Origin: Lactiplantibacillus brownii
GTDB lineage: Bacteria; Bacillota; Bacilli; Lactobacillales; Lactobacillaceae
DNA length: 64,000 bases
Assembly: GCF_031085375.1 (NCBI RefSeq)
Contig: NZ_JAVCWF010000001.1
Coordinates: 1,922,001 to 1,986,000, forward strand
Direction of reading: 5' to 3'
The notes beneath the pieces were generated by a model. The model saw nothing but the letters and a program-made list of their open reading frames with translations, ran no database searches and was not told the DNA's origin. Shown here in pieces: positions 34,186 through 42,678 of the stretch. Numbering within the stretch: the stretch's first letter is position 1; each line of letters opens with the position of its first letter. Both the position numbers and the translations under genes were made by a program.

Positions 34186-34249
34186 TAACTAACCCAATAT
34201 CAATTAACTTTTTTGTGGGAACTAAGATTAATGATACTTTGATTACAAC

Positions 34250-34449
34250 TACTATCTGACGTCGGAGTGGACCAGTATGTTCACCGTGTTAAGACACTTA
34301 GCTGGGGGATTCTCCCAGGTTAGTGTCTGGCCGACTTTTAAGACGTGGGTTTCGGCTTGAAAGCGCACTGCAGACCGAATTTTGGCTGCAGGTCTGCCCC
34401 CACGGTGAACGTGCTGGTCAACGGAGACGGACAATTAATCAGTTATTTA
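34250..34449 (-). repeat. Composite repeat copy C, module 2
   Basis: Reverse-oriented copy of 17950-18153 and 49980-50183, with the conserved GACACTTAGCTGGG ... CCCAGGTTAGTGTC hairpin and the CTGCAG pair. Order and spacing to module 1 mirror copies A and D, so the two modules travel together. Confidence 0.85.
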
Positions 34450-34537
34450 AATAGAAACACTATGATACACTAACTACAGACCGACAACTGTCCTTTTATT
34501 AAAAAACAATCTAAAAAATTCTCATGGAGGAATCAAC

Positions 34538-34813
34538 TTGATCACCCTACTCTTAGTCATCTACACCTTAATCGCGGCCGGACTCGGCTATTACCTAGTT
34601 CGCCATCAAAATAAGCGTTTTCTCACCTTTGATCCAACCGAGTCGTCAACCGTCCAACATGTCGCCCGTTACGGTGGCAGCTTAATGTTACTCGTGGCCC
34701 TCGGCGGTGCCGTGACAATTTTTTATCAAAGTACCGTGGTTATTGCGTTAGTTCTCGCTAGCGGTTGTTTGATCATGATGGCAATCGGCTTACTTCTCAT
34801 CAGTTTCATGTAA
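34538..34813 (+). CDS. Small membrane protein, function unknown
   Basis: A 91-residue hydrophobic protein with three likely membrane helices (about 3-20, 48-65 and 68-90) and a short polar loop after the first (RHQNKRFLTFDPTESST). TTG 34538 start after ATGGAGGAA; translation reads MITLLLVIYTLIAAGLGYYL. I do not recognise the family. It lies between composite repeat C and the uspA gene, 65 bp before the latter, possibly cotranscribed. Confidence 0.65.
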   Translation: MITLLLVIYTLIAAGLGYYLVRHQNKRFLTFDPTESSTVQHVARYGGSLMLLVALGGAVTIFYQSTVVIALVLASGCLIMMAIGLLLISFM

Positions 34814-34884
34814 ATTGAGAGAAAACGCTTTTTATTTTTTACGAAAACCTTTACAATAAAGGTATAAAGTATTGAGGGGTGAGA

Positions 34885-35370
34885 ATGATGTTACAACAAT
34901 ACCAACACATCTTAGTTCCCGTTGATGGTTCATATGAAGCGGAATTAGCATTTAAAAAGGCGGTCGCCGTGGCTAAGCGGAATGGCCCTAAAGCGTCAGT
35001 TCACATGGTGCACGTCGTGGATACGCGGGCATTCCAAAACATTTCTAGTTTTGACACGACCATGGTTGAACAAGTTACCGATACTGCGCAAAAGACATTG
35101 GATAAGTACGTCGCAGAAGCCAAGTCAGAAGGCTTGGACAATGTGGACTATTCAATCGAATATGGGGCACCCAAGACCATTATTGCGCGCGATGTGCCAA
35201 AAGATTTAGGCATTGATTTGATCATGATTGGTGCCACTGGTTTGAACGCAGTGGAACGACTTTTGATTGGCTCAGTTACTGAATATGTCACCCGTATGGC
35301 GGTCTGTGATGTTCTCGTTGTTCGGACTGATTTGGCTAATAAACCAGCTCCTAAACCTAAGAAAAAGTAA
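34885..35370 (+). CDS. Universal stress protein (UspA family)
   Basis: A single Usp domain of about 160 residues: HILVPVDGSYEAELAFKKAV at the start, and the ATP-binding motif GATGLNAVERLLIGSVTEYV near the end (G-2x-G-9x-G-S pattern), so an ATP-binding type. Two adjacent ATGs (34885 and 34888) both follow GAGGGG; either may be used. The C-terminus ends in a short Pro/Lys tail. Role in stress tolerance is a family statement only. Confidence 0.9.
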   Translation: MMLQQYQHILVPVDGSYEAELAFKKAVAVAKRNGPKASVHMVHVVDTRAFQNISSFDTTMVEQVTDTAQKTLDKYVAEAKSEGLDNVDYSIEYGAPKTIIARDVPKDLGIDLIMIGATGLNAVERLLIGSVTEYVTRMAVCDVLVVRTDLANKPAPKPKKK

Positions 35371-35383
35371 TCTTATTTTACTG

Positions 35384-35437
35384 AAAAAAGCCTCATGACC
35401 TGACTTTCGATTGAAAGTTAATCATGAGACTTTTTTA
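35384..35437. terminator. Bidirectional terminator between uspA and the SdpI-like gene
   Basis: CTCATGA/TCATGAG and ACTTTC/GAAAGT nested stems, flanked by six A and six T. Confidence 0.85.
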
Positions 35438-35445
35438 GTTTAGCC

Positions 35446-36042
35446 TTACATTGGCCGTCGCGAGAGTCGTGCTAACCAATAGGCATAGCCAACTACAATC
35501 GCACTCGTTGTTAGGGTTAGACCGACGAGTAACGTCATACCGATTGCTTGACCGAAAACACCGGCAACAATGCCAAGTAACCCACTGACATATAGCAGCC
35601 ATCCTCCGACTCGATTCACTTTGTGCCAAATGGCTGCGGAAGCATAGGTCCAGACAACGCGCACACCGATCAAGTGATTGCGTGGCACATCCACACATAG
35701 CACGCCGAAAAAGCTGATCAACAGCCCAATGCCAATCTCCGGTACACTGACTTGCTGGAAGACACTCGGAAATCCCACAACCAAAATACTCAGCCCCAAC
35801 CACCCCAATGACCAATGTTGTGCAATTTGCCAAGGTTGCCAATGGTAATTTTTTTCAAGTAACCAGGGTGCCACTAGTGATAGTCCAAAAACCAGCGTGA
35901 TGACTAGGCCTAATTGTGGATCGAGGCCCACCTTTGGAATACGCTGCCCCGTTGGTAACCAAAGCCAGACCAAACTCAGTATATTCACGAGACTGATTAA
36001 CATCGTTGTGGCACGCTGCTTTGACATTTGTAGTTTTCGCAT
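35446..36042 (-). CDS. SdpI/YhfL family membrane protein
   Basis: A 198-residue protein with about six hydrophobic segments. The loop NHLIGVRVVWTYASAAIWHKVNR (by its ends NHLIGVR and WHKVNRVGG) matches the SdpI-family signature GxRTxWTxxSxxxWxxxxR. Bacillus SdpI gives immunity to the SdpC killing factor, but many family members lie outside any toxin locus, as here: no bacteriocin-like gene is adjacent. ATG 36042 with GGGAAAGG. Role undetermined. Confidence 0.72.
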   Translation of the reverse strand: MRKLQMSKQRATTMLISLVNILSLVWLWLPTGQRIPKVGLDPQLGLVITLVFGLSLVAPWLLEKNYHWQPWQIAQHWSLGWLGLSILVVGFPSVFQQVSVPEIGIGLLISFFGVLCVDVPRNHLIGVRVVWTYASAAIWHKVNRVGGWLLYVSGLLGIVAGVFGQAIGMTLLVGLTLTTSAIVVGYAYWLARLSRRPM

Positions 36043-36077
36043 TTTTTAACCTTTCCCTAACAAAATTTATTTGAGTG

Positions 36078-36127
36078 AAAAAAAGCGCCCAGTTTCAAAT
36101 TGGCAACCAATTCAAAACTGGGCGTTT
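36078..36127 (-). terminator. Terminator after the Xre/TPR regulator gene
   Basis: Long stem AACGCCCAGTTT with AAACTGGGCGCT plus an inner AATTG/CAATT pairing, followed on the minus strand by a T run. Confidence 0.88.
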
Positions 36128-36134
36128 CCTTTAA

Positions 36135-37034
36135 CTAGGCATCTTTGGCCACTTGCAAGGGCGCAATGTGGTATTCTGCCATTTCTTTAATAATCTTTTG
36201 AGTTAGCTTTTCATTATGAGTGACCAAGCTTAACGCATAAGCCACATAATAATGATCATGAGCTGAAGCCACATTGTTTAAAACGACTTCGTTAGCAGCC
36301 TTTTGGGCATATAGCCGATCAAGCAAGTACAATGATTGACTTTCTTGCGCTTTTTTCAAGGCTAAATCGATCAACTCCAACGCTTCTTCAGGGAAGTTAA
36401 TCTTCGCATAAAGTTGCGCCGCAGAAGCATAAATCAAAATTTCGTTTTGCAAATAATCGTCGTCACCAATTGGCATCGCTTGCGCGTCCATGGTATGCAA
36501 CGTTGCGACCGCTTGCTTCACGAAGATTTCAGCTTTGTCATAAGACTGCTTGCGTTCGTACGCTAAACCAGTCCCCAACGTTGCCAAAATGGCAAACATG
36601 TCGTGACTTGACTTCACGAATTGATTTAATAACATCCCAAAGTTGAAGATGGCTTCATCCGCATTGTCGTTCAAGACTAATTGTAAATAACCTTCATAGT
36701 AATAATATTGTTTCTTGTCCGTATTGCTACGCAGTTGCTTTGGCCGAATCTTCGCAAAGACTTCGTTGGCTGCATCCAACTGATCGTGACGAATCAAAGA
36801 ATCAATTTTTTTGAAGGTCCGATATAACTGGTCATCATTTTCTACAATAACATCAGATAAACGAATTCCTAATCGATTACAAATTTTCATCATAATTTTC
36901 ATACTTGGAATTTTACTTTTCTTCTCAATTAAACTAATCGTTGCTTGGGTACAAATACCCTCCGCCAATTCCTTTTGCGACATGCCTTTACGCTTCCGAA
37001 ACTGCCGAACTTTCTCTCCCAATATTCTCATCAT
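36135..37034 (-). CDS. Xre-type regulator with TPR-like C-terminal domain (RNPP-like)
   Basis: A 299-residue protein: N-terminal HTH (about residues 9-64: LGEKVRQFRKRKGMSQKELAEG, shown by ends LGEKVR and KELAEG, then TISLIEKKSKIPSM), followed by alpha-helical repeats (about 75-290). This layout is that of Rgg/PlcR/PrgX-type regulators, which may sense short peptides. No signal-peptide-like small gene was found beside it. ATG 37034 (or 37031) after AGAGGGG. It has a long leader and its own promoter with an adjoining inverted repeat. Target genes unknown. Confidence 0.8.
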   Translation of the reverse strand: MMRILGEKVRQFRKRKGMSQKELAEGICTQATISLIEKKSKIPSMKIMMKICNRLGIRLSDVIVENDDQLYRTFKKIDSLIRHDQLDAANEVFAKIRPKQLRSNTDKKQYYYYEGYLQLVLNDNADEAIFNFGMLLNQFVKSSHDMFAILATLGTGLAYERKQSYDKAEIFVKQAVATLHTMDAQAMPIGDDDYLQNEILIYASAAQLYAKINFPEEALELIDLALKKAQESQSLYLLDRLYAQKAANEVVLNNVASAHDHYYVAYALSLVTHNEKLTQKIIKEMAEYHIAPLQVAKDA

Positions 37035-37200
37035 AAACCCCTCTTTATGTCTACAACACTCAACCTAACACTAATTTGATCACCGCTAAGTCCGACCCCA
37101 CTCGCAAACCTAACGTCGCTAACACCTAATCAATCCTTAAACATCGATTAATAATTGATTGCCCGCATTGTCGAATTGGACAATACCAATTACGCATATT

Positions 37201-37229
37201 ATTATATTCAGATAAGTGATAATACGCAA
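37201..37229 (-). promoter_or_regulatory. Promoter of the Xre/TPR regulator gene
   Basis: Minus strand: TTGCGT (37224-37229), 17-bp spacer, TATAAT (37201-37206). The 5' UTR would be about 160 bases. Confidence 0.6.
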
Positions 37230-37231
37230 GA

Positions 37232-37250
37232 AATAAGATTAATTCTTATT
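37232..37250. promoter_or_regulatory. Inverted repeat upstream of the -35 box (candidate operator)
   Basis: AATAAGA-TTAAT-TCTTATT is a perfect 7-bp inverted repeat, 2 bp upstream of the -35 box, a position typical for an activator or autoregulator. A second perfect inverted repeat, AATTAGTT-AACAG-AACTAATT, is at 37310-37330. The rest of the 455-bp gap holds nothing recognised. Confidence 0.45.
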
Positions 37251-37489
37251 CAATATTAAGTTATAGCATGTTTTACCCCCATGGTCACTTATTAATCGTT
37301 CAGGTTTTCAATTAGTTAACAGAACTAATTTACACAACGTTAACTCAGTCACCAGACTGACGAAAGCGATTCAAAGTGGATAAGGTCAACGTTTATATTT
37401 GTCAAACAAAAGCACATCCAAATCCCATGCTGTCGAGGTTCCAAACTCCTAGCCAGTTTCTAATTCTCTCATTTTTGACTGGTTTATTA

Positions 37490-39043
37490 TCATAAACTAA
37501 TCAGCCAATTAATAAGCTGGTAAAAATAATAATGTTGCGGCTGTTTTTGTATTCGTCGCAATCGCCCTGGCTGATTCGTAATAATTCCGGTTGGGCGCAA
37601 TGCCGATAACCGTTGTAGCTGAATTGGCCGATCTACCGTCCATAAATAAACTGCCTTATGTTCCCGCTTAGCGCTTGCTAATTGCTCACGGGTCACCGTC
37701 AGGGCTTGCAGGGAATAGAAATCCGCCACATTCGGGCTAAACGCCGTCAAGTAAAACGGGGTAATATAGCCAACTCGCAACCGGCGTGTCCGCTGTTTTA
37801 AGCGTGTCACGACTTGGTAGTCTAACGAATGGACTGAGCTTCCCCGGTGTTCCAATAGCGTCGCGTAACGATCAGCAAATGGTGAAACTAATTGGACTGC
37901 ATCGCCAACTGCCTTGATTTCGACTAACAGAGGCTGATGTAGCCGTTGTGCCGCGGCCAAATAAGCGTTAAAGGAGCTCAATTCACCGTGCTGACCGTGC
38001 TCGGTTAAAGGTAAACCGGCCAACTGGTCTAATTGATAGGCTTGCACCGGTCCCGGACGATCCGCTAAATGACGCAATGTGGGATCATGCATGACTACCC
38101 AGTGTTGATCAGCGGTAGGTTGAATATCCATCTCCACAAATGCCGGCTGGGTTGCTTTCACGGTCCGTTTCAGGGCGCTCGTGGTATTTTGTACGCCATC
38201 CGCACCATTTACCCCACGATGAGCAATAACGGCTGGTAACGTTGCTGAGGGCGTCTGCAACCACCAAGTTGCACTCAATAGCGTACTCAGCAGTAACAAG
38301 CCCATCAGGCCTAAATGTGGCCGCGCTGACCGATCAATCGTGCTGTCGCCGAACCAACCTGTCCACCAACTAGCTAAAATCACCCAGCCAAGCCATTGTA
38401 GACCAGCCAAACTTAAAATTGCGCTGACGCGACCTGCCGTCTGATTGACTAGTTCAAAGCCGCCCGTTATGGCGACTAAGCCTATTGCCACGACCAACCA
38501 AGCCACTAACCAGCGCGTCAGTTTTAACAACCGCCAGACCACTGGCCACCAAGGTTGATGCCAACCTTGTTGCCACCAATCACGCCAGCCCGTTGGCGCC
38601 CGTAGTTGGTCCCGCCAAGCAATTAACCATTTGAACGACCCTAACCATAACAGGCCCCAGATTGGTACGACCCATGGCAACCAGTCGTAACGCGTCATAA
38701 AGAGCGTGTTCTGAAAGTCAGCGGGCAGTTGAATGCTGGCTTGTAACGTTGCCAAATAGCCGCCCCAACCTAAAGGGAGCCAGATCACGCCGAGCAACCA
38801 TTGACCACCCCAGATGAAGCCACGTTGGCGCCACGACCAAGTTTGAGTGCTGGACCGTTCTGCTAGGCTCGGCAACCAGGCACTCAGCACGACTAAGCCG
38901 ACTAGCGACCACCAACCGCCAAGCTGAACGCCCAGCCATTTGTCGATTAAGGCCAATAACAGACCACTCACCCACCAAATTGCCAGTGGGCCATGCAACT
39001 GGGCCAAGCCGCGTTTGAAATTTTGACTGCCCCGTGCGAACAT
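37490..39043 (-). CDS. Membrane glycerophosphodiester phosphodiesterase
   Basis: A 517-residue protein: the N-terminal half (about 1-275) is a Trp-rich membrane domain with seven to eight helices; the C-terminal half is a GDPD domain. That domain has the signature AHRGVNG...NTTSALK, EMDIQ, HDPTL and EIKA, with catalytic His/Glu/Asp residues present. It should hydrolyse glycerophosphodiesters from lipids or lipoteichoic acid at the membrane, presumably on the outer face. ATG 39043 after GGGGGG. It lies between the Xre regulator and ddl, with a ddl terminator between. Confidence 0.87.
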   Translation of the reverse strand: MFARGSQNFKRGLAQLHGPLAIWWVSGLLLALIDKWLGVQLGGWWSLVGLVVLSAWLPSLAERSSTQTWSWRQRGFIWGGQWLLGVIWLPLGWGGYLATLQASIQLPADFQNTLFMTRYDWLPWVVPIWGLLWLGSFKWLIAWRDQLRAPTGWRDWWQQGWHQPWWPVVWRLLKLTRWLVAWLVVAIGLVAITGGFELVNQTAGRVSAILSLAGLQWLGWVILASWWTGWFGDSTIDRSARPHLGLMGLLLLSTLLSATWWLQTPSATLPAVIAHRGVNGADGVQNTTSALKRTVKATQPAFVEMDIQPTADQHWVVMHDPTLRHLADRPGPVQAYQLDQLAGLPLTEHGQHGELSSFNAYLAAAQRLHQPLLVEIKAVGDAVQLVSPFADRYATLLEHRGSSVHSLDYQVVTRLKQRTRRLRVGYITPFYLTAFSPNVADFYSLQALTVTREQLASAKREHKAVYLWTVDRPIQLQRLSALRPTGIITNQPGRLRRIQKQPQHYYFYQLINWLISL

Positions 39044-39065
39044 CTTCGCATCCCCCCGTTTATGT

Positions 39066-39104
39066 AAAAAGATGAGCCTGGGACAAAAGCGCCAGACTCA
39101 TCTT
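39066..39104 (-). terminator. Terminator after ddl
   Basis: AAGATGAG/CTCATCTT and CTGG/CCAG nested stem with T run on the minus strand, 35 bases after the ddl stop. Confidence 0.85.
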
Positions 39105-39138
39105 ACTTTTTCTCATATTTATCGCCAAAGCGAGCAAT

Positions 39139-40251
39139 TTATTCGGCGTCTAAAGCCACAAAATCGTAATGAATCTCAGATTGCCGCTTGAATTCATCAA
39201 AACCAAGTTGAATCAAACGATCAATCAAGTCAGTATAACCAATTCCTGAAACTTCCCAAAGTTTTGGATACAAGCTAATGTTGGTAAATCCAGGCAACGT
39301 ATTGATTTCACCCAAGTAAGGTTCGCCATCTTCTGAGACTAAGAAATCAACTCGAGCCATCCCCTTCAACCCTAGCGCCTTAAATGCGCCCAACGACATT
39401 TCTTGAATGCGTTTCGTCAAATCGGCTGGTAGGTCAACGGGCAATTCGAATGTTACACCACTGGCATCCACAAACTTATTATTATAATCATAAAAAGTAT
39501 CGCTCTTAGGCACATCAATCGCGCCAAGCTTCGAAGCAATGGCATCCTCGTTGCCAAGAATGGAACATTCCACTTCACGCGGATTGTCGATGGATTCTTC
39601 AACTAAGATCTTATAATCGTATTTGAAAGCATCCGCTAAGCCATCCAAGTAGTCCTGTTCATTTTCAGCCTTATGAATTCCGACTGAAGAGCCTTGGTTG
39701 GCTGGCTTGATAAACAAGTGCGCCCCAACGTGTTCGCTCAGATAGGCATACGTCATTTGTTTCCGATTTTCAGGCGTTACCACCACGTATTTGGTATTCT
39801 GAATATGATGATGCGTCAAAATTTGCTTCGTAATATCCTTATCAAAACTAGCCGCTGAAGCTAATACGCCACTACCGACGTAAGGCTTCTTCAGTAACTT
39901 GAACAGGCCTTGTAAGGTCCCATCTTCACCCAAATTACCGTGAACGACCGGATAAAAGATATCAATATCCTTGGCGCCCATTAAATTCTTGATGGGTGCT
40001 AACGGATCACTCATATCTAGCTTTGGTAATTCTTCTGCGACCACCTTATCTTCTGGTTCACCATCAAAGATCCGACGGGTTGCAGTATCGCTTAGAATGA
40101 CCCCATTCTTAGTAATCAAGAATAAATCAATTTGATACTTCTGTTTGTCCATTGCATCGTAAATATTATGAGCTGAACGCTTCGAAACATCATGTTCAGA
40201 AGAGTTTCCGCCAAACAACATGCCAACATGGATCTTTTTTTGTGTGTCCAT
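39139..40251 (-). CDS. ddl: D-alanine--D-lactate (D-Ala-D-X) ligase
   Basis: An ATP-grasp ligase supplying the terminal depsipeptide of peptidoglycan precursors. 370 residues with HGNLGEDGTLQGL, FIKPANQGSSVG and the C-terminal GEINTLPGFT. In the omega loop it reads YDYNNKF, so residue 260 is Phe where D-Ala-D-Ala ligases have Tyr (E. coli DdlB Y216). Phe here marks D-Ala-D-Lac ligases of Leuconostoc and vancomycin-resistant lactobacilli. ATG 40251 has only a weak ribosome-binding site. Monocistronic. Confidence 0.93.
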   Translation of the reverse strand: MDTQKKIHVGMLFGGNSSEHDVSKRSAHNIYDAMDKQKYQIDLFLITKNGVILSDTATRRIFDGEPEDKVVAEELPKLDMSDPLAPIKNLMGAKDIDIFYPVVHGNLGEDGTLQGLFKLLKKPYVGSGVLASAASFDKDITKQILTHHHIQNTKYVVVTPENRKQMTYAYLSEHVGAHLFIKPANQGSSVGIHKAENEQDYLDGLADAFKYDYKILVEESIDNPREVECSILGNEDAIASKLGAIDVPKSDTFYDYNNKFVDASGVTFELPVDLPADLTKRIQEMSLGAFKALGLKGMARVDFLVSEDGEPYLGEINTLPGFTNISLYPKLWEVSGIGYTDLIDRLIQLGFDEFKRQSEIHYDFVALDAE

Positions 40252-40351
40252 TTTTAGTTCATCCTATCAAGATTTATTTCATATTACGGCTTCTTTAATT
40301 TTACAATATCTCAACAAATTTAGAAACATTTTTGCAACTTTGAAACCGTTA

Positions 40352-41380
40352 TTATGCATTAAATGGCGCTGTTAATACTAATTTACCCAACATTTGTCCT
40401 GTTTCAACAATCTTGTGGGCTGTTTTTAAGGTCTCCGCATTGATCCCCGTGAGCACTTTTTTAGTCGTCGGCTGCAAAACACCCGTGTCAGCCAAATGCG
40501 CCATTTTGGCTAACATCATCCCTTGCGTGGCTAACTCTGGCAACTGATAATTGGGCTTGGTAAACATAAATTCCCAAGCAAAGTTTAAACTCTTGGGTTT
40601 CAACAAAGCCATTGGTAATGGTTTCGTATTCGTCACGACCGCCACAATGGTACTTAATGGCCGCATTAGTGGCGCCACGATTGGCAAATATAAGTCCGTT
40701 GAGTGAAATATAATGGCACTATCAACGGTCTCAATTCCGCGTGCTTTAAGCTGTTGTGCCAAGTCGTCATGATAATCGAGCACCACATCCGCGCCTAAGG
40801 ACGTGACCCAAGCTTTCGTTTGCGGTTGCCCAGCTGTCGTGATGACCGTTAAACCGGCCCACTTTGCTAATTGAATCGCCACCGAACCGACCCCGCCGGC
40901 CCCATTGATAATCAAGACTGATCGACCAACGTTGGCATTTTTTGCCGCTCGCCACGGTAACTTTTCGAATAAGGCTTCCCAGGCCGTGATACCGGTCAAT
41001 GGTAACCCCGCAGCCGCCGTGGTTGACCATTTTTTCGGTGTTAAAGCAACTAAGCGTTCGTCTACCAGTTGATATTCGGCATTGCTGCCGGGGCGATCAA
41101 CCGCACCCGCATAATAGACGACATCATCCGTCATCACGCTGGTCACTTGGTCACCCACCGCCAAAACTTTCCCGACCGCATCAAAGCCTAAAATACGTGG
41201 CGTCTTCGTGGCAACTTGCACTTGCCGCTGTTTGGTATCAATGGGATTGACTGAAACGGCCTGAACCGCAACTAACACATCACGCCCAGTGGGTTGTGCC
41301 ACGTCGATGGTCACGTCTTCAAAGGCGCGCGGATCACTTAGCGGATGACCCGCATATAACCCAACTGCTTTTGCTTGCAT
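40352..41380 (-). CDS. Zinc-type alcohol dehydrogenase-like / quinone oxidoreductase family protein
   Basis: A 342-residue medium-chain dehydrogenase. It has an N-terminal GroES-like part (DVLVAVQAVSVNPIDTKQRQ) and a Rossmann motif INGAGGVGSVAIQLAKW. The catalytic zinc ligands of true alcohol dehydrogenases are absent, so it is in the zinc-independent NADPH:quinone reductase-like group. ATG 41380 with GGAAGGAAG. It is followed by 19 bp after the DUF2785 gene on the same strand, so the two are probably one transcript. Substrate unknown. Confidence 0.85.
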   Translation of the reverse strand: MQAKAVGLYAGHPLSDPRAFEDVTIDVAQPTGRDVLVAVQAVSVNPIDTKQRQVQVATKTPRILGFDAVGKVLAVGDQVTSVMTDDVVYYAGAVDRPGSNAEYQLVDERLVALTPKKWSTTAAAGLPLTGITAWEALFEKLPWRAAKNANVGRSVLIINGAGGVGSVAIQLAKWAGLTVITTAGQPQTKAWVTSLGADVVLDYHDDLAQQLKARGIETVDSAIIFHSTDLYLPIVAPLMRPLSTIVAVVTNTKPLPMALLKPKSLNFAWEFMFTKPNYQLPELATQGMMLAKMAHLADTGVLQPTTKKVLTGINAETLKTAHKIVETGQMLGKLVLTAPFNA

Positions 41381-41399
41381 AACTAACTTCCTTCCAAAA

Positions 41400-42374
41400 C
41401 TAGCCTAAAAACTCTAATTCATCATCTAAATATTCCACAATGGCGGTTGGAAAATCATCATGTAACGCCATAGCTTCAAGTAAGCGATTCCGATTAAAAA
41501 CGCGCGTCCAAGCTTGGGCCGTTGCCGGTGCCGGTTGCATCACTAATTGTTGATGCCATTTTTTTAGCGCCCGTAAGAGATAGTCTGAATACAACTCGTC
41601 TTTTGACGTAATCAGCGCTAAATAGGATGACAATCGTTCCGCTTCACCAAAGATCAGTGGCGTTGTGAGTCGTTGATAATGCTCGATCAAGCTAGCCAAC
41701 ATCATTAATTTATCCGCTCTAGCCAGATCATTTTCATCGGCCAATTCATCGAGTAAATTGCCAATATGCGTATACGCATGCGCCCAACCATGATTAGGGA
41801 CAAAACCGCGTGTATCACGCTCCAAAAGTAAATAAGTTGTAAATTGTTGGACCACTTGTTCCAAACGAGCCGGCGTCATAAACGCCATCCCCGCATGGTC
41901 AGCATACAATAAGACCGACAAAATCAAAATTGAAAACGACCGCTGAAAAACGGCATCATTCTCTGGTTGATCAATATGACTAAAAAGTTGCTCATCTTGG
42001 GTTAGCCGGTCGAAGATCGTTCCCAACTGATCACTAGTTAATAATTGTTGTTGTAAAGCCTCATTCAGCAGGTAGTAACAGCCTCGGTCCCGAACATTAG
42101 CATCCAGCGAACCCAAATGCTGGACCAATAAGTTGAGTTGGTCATCGGTAATTTCGGTCAATGTCCCTGCTTCCAGACCAGCGTGCAATTTTTTGATTAA
42201 GTCTGAGACAGCCCCGTCGTCCGGTATGGTCACGGTCGTGGCGGGAGCTACTGGAATCTGATCAATCAGGTAACCCAATCGCTGCGGGAGTGATTGATAG
42301 AGCTCTCCAGCGCGTAAATGCTGGCGTAACTTCATGACGTCAGCTTTTAAAGTTGCTAAATTCTGTGCTTCCAT
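41400..42374 (-). CDS. DUF2785 family protein
   Basis: A 324-residue soluble helical protein. The segment RDTRGFVPNHGWAHAYTHIGNLLDEL (by its ends RDTRGFVP and GWAHAYTH) is the DUF2785 signature with conserved His and Trp. The function is unknown. ATG 42374 after a GAGG site. Upstream partner of the oxidoreductase gene (19-bp gap). No signal peptide or membrane segment. Confidence 0.82.
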   Translation of the reverse strand: MEAQNLATLKADVMKLRQHLRAGELYQSLPQRLGYLIDQIPVAPATTVTIPDDGAVSDLIKKLHAGLEAGTLTEITDDQLNLLVQHLGSLDANVRDRGCYYLLNEALQQQLLTSDQLGTIFDRLTQDEQLFSHIDQPENDAVFQRSFSILILSVLLYADHAGMAFMTPARLEQVVQQFTTYLLLERDTRGFVPNHGWAHAYTHIGNLLDELADENDLARADKLMMLASLIEHYQRLTTPLIFGEAERLSSYLALITSKDELYSDYLLRALKKWHQQLVMQPAPATAQAWTRVFNRNRLLEAMALHDDFPTAIVEYLDDELEFLG

Positions 42375-42590
42375 AATAACCTCGATTGCTCAGTTTATCC
42401 TTTATTTTAGCATGATTGGCGGGGTTTGCACATTGGTTACACGTTAATTTAAGCCGCCACTCATCTACTTTTAAGAGACTAGTCGTGATTGTAAAGATTT
42501 GACCTCGAGACCAGTGGTAATTGCGCTGGGACGTTTACACGAACAGGTCGACTCATAAATTAGTCCTGAACCACTTAATTTTAGGTAATT

Positions 42591-42626
42591 AAAAAGCCGT
42601 CCAACGTGACTTCTCGTTGCAACGAC
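42591..42626 (-). terminator. Terminator after hicD
   Basis: GTCGTTGCAACG pairs with CGTTGGACGGC, then five T on the minus strand. The remaining 42375-42590 gap has no gene; a 16-base stretch (42539-42554) resembles an end of repeat module 2 but is too short to call. Confidence 0.75.
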
Positions 42627-42678
42627 TTTTCAGTAGTAAAGGCAATACGACTTAATATCATCGAAAAAGCTTAACCAT

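Noticed and set aside
35435..35842. 135-codon minus frame rich in Cys and Trp
   Set aside because: Out-of-frame shadow of the SdpI-like gene.
42539..42554. Fragment resembling an end of repeat module 2 (14 of 16 bases)
   Set aside because: Too short, and the flanking sequence does not follow the module.
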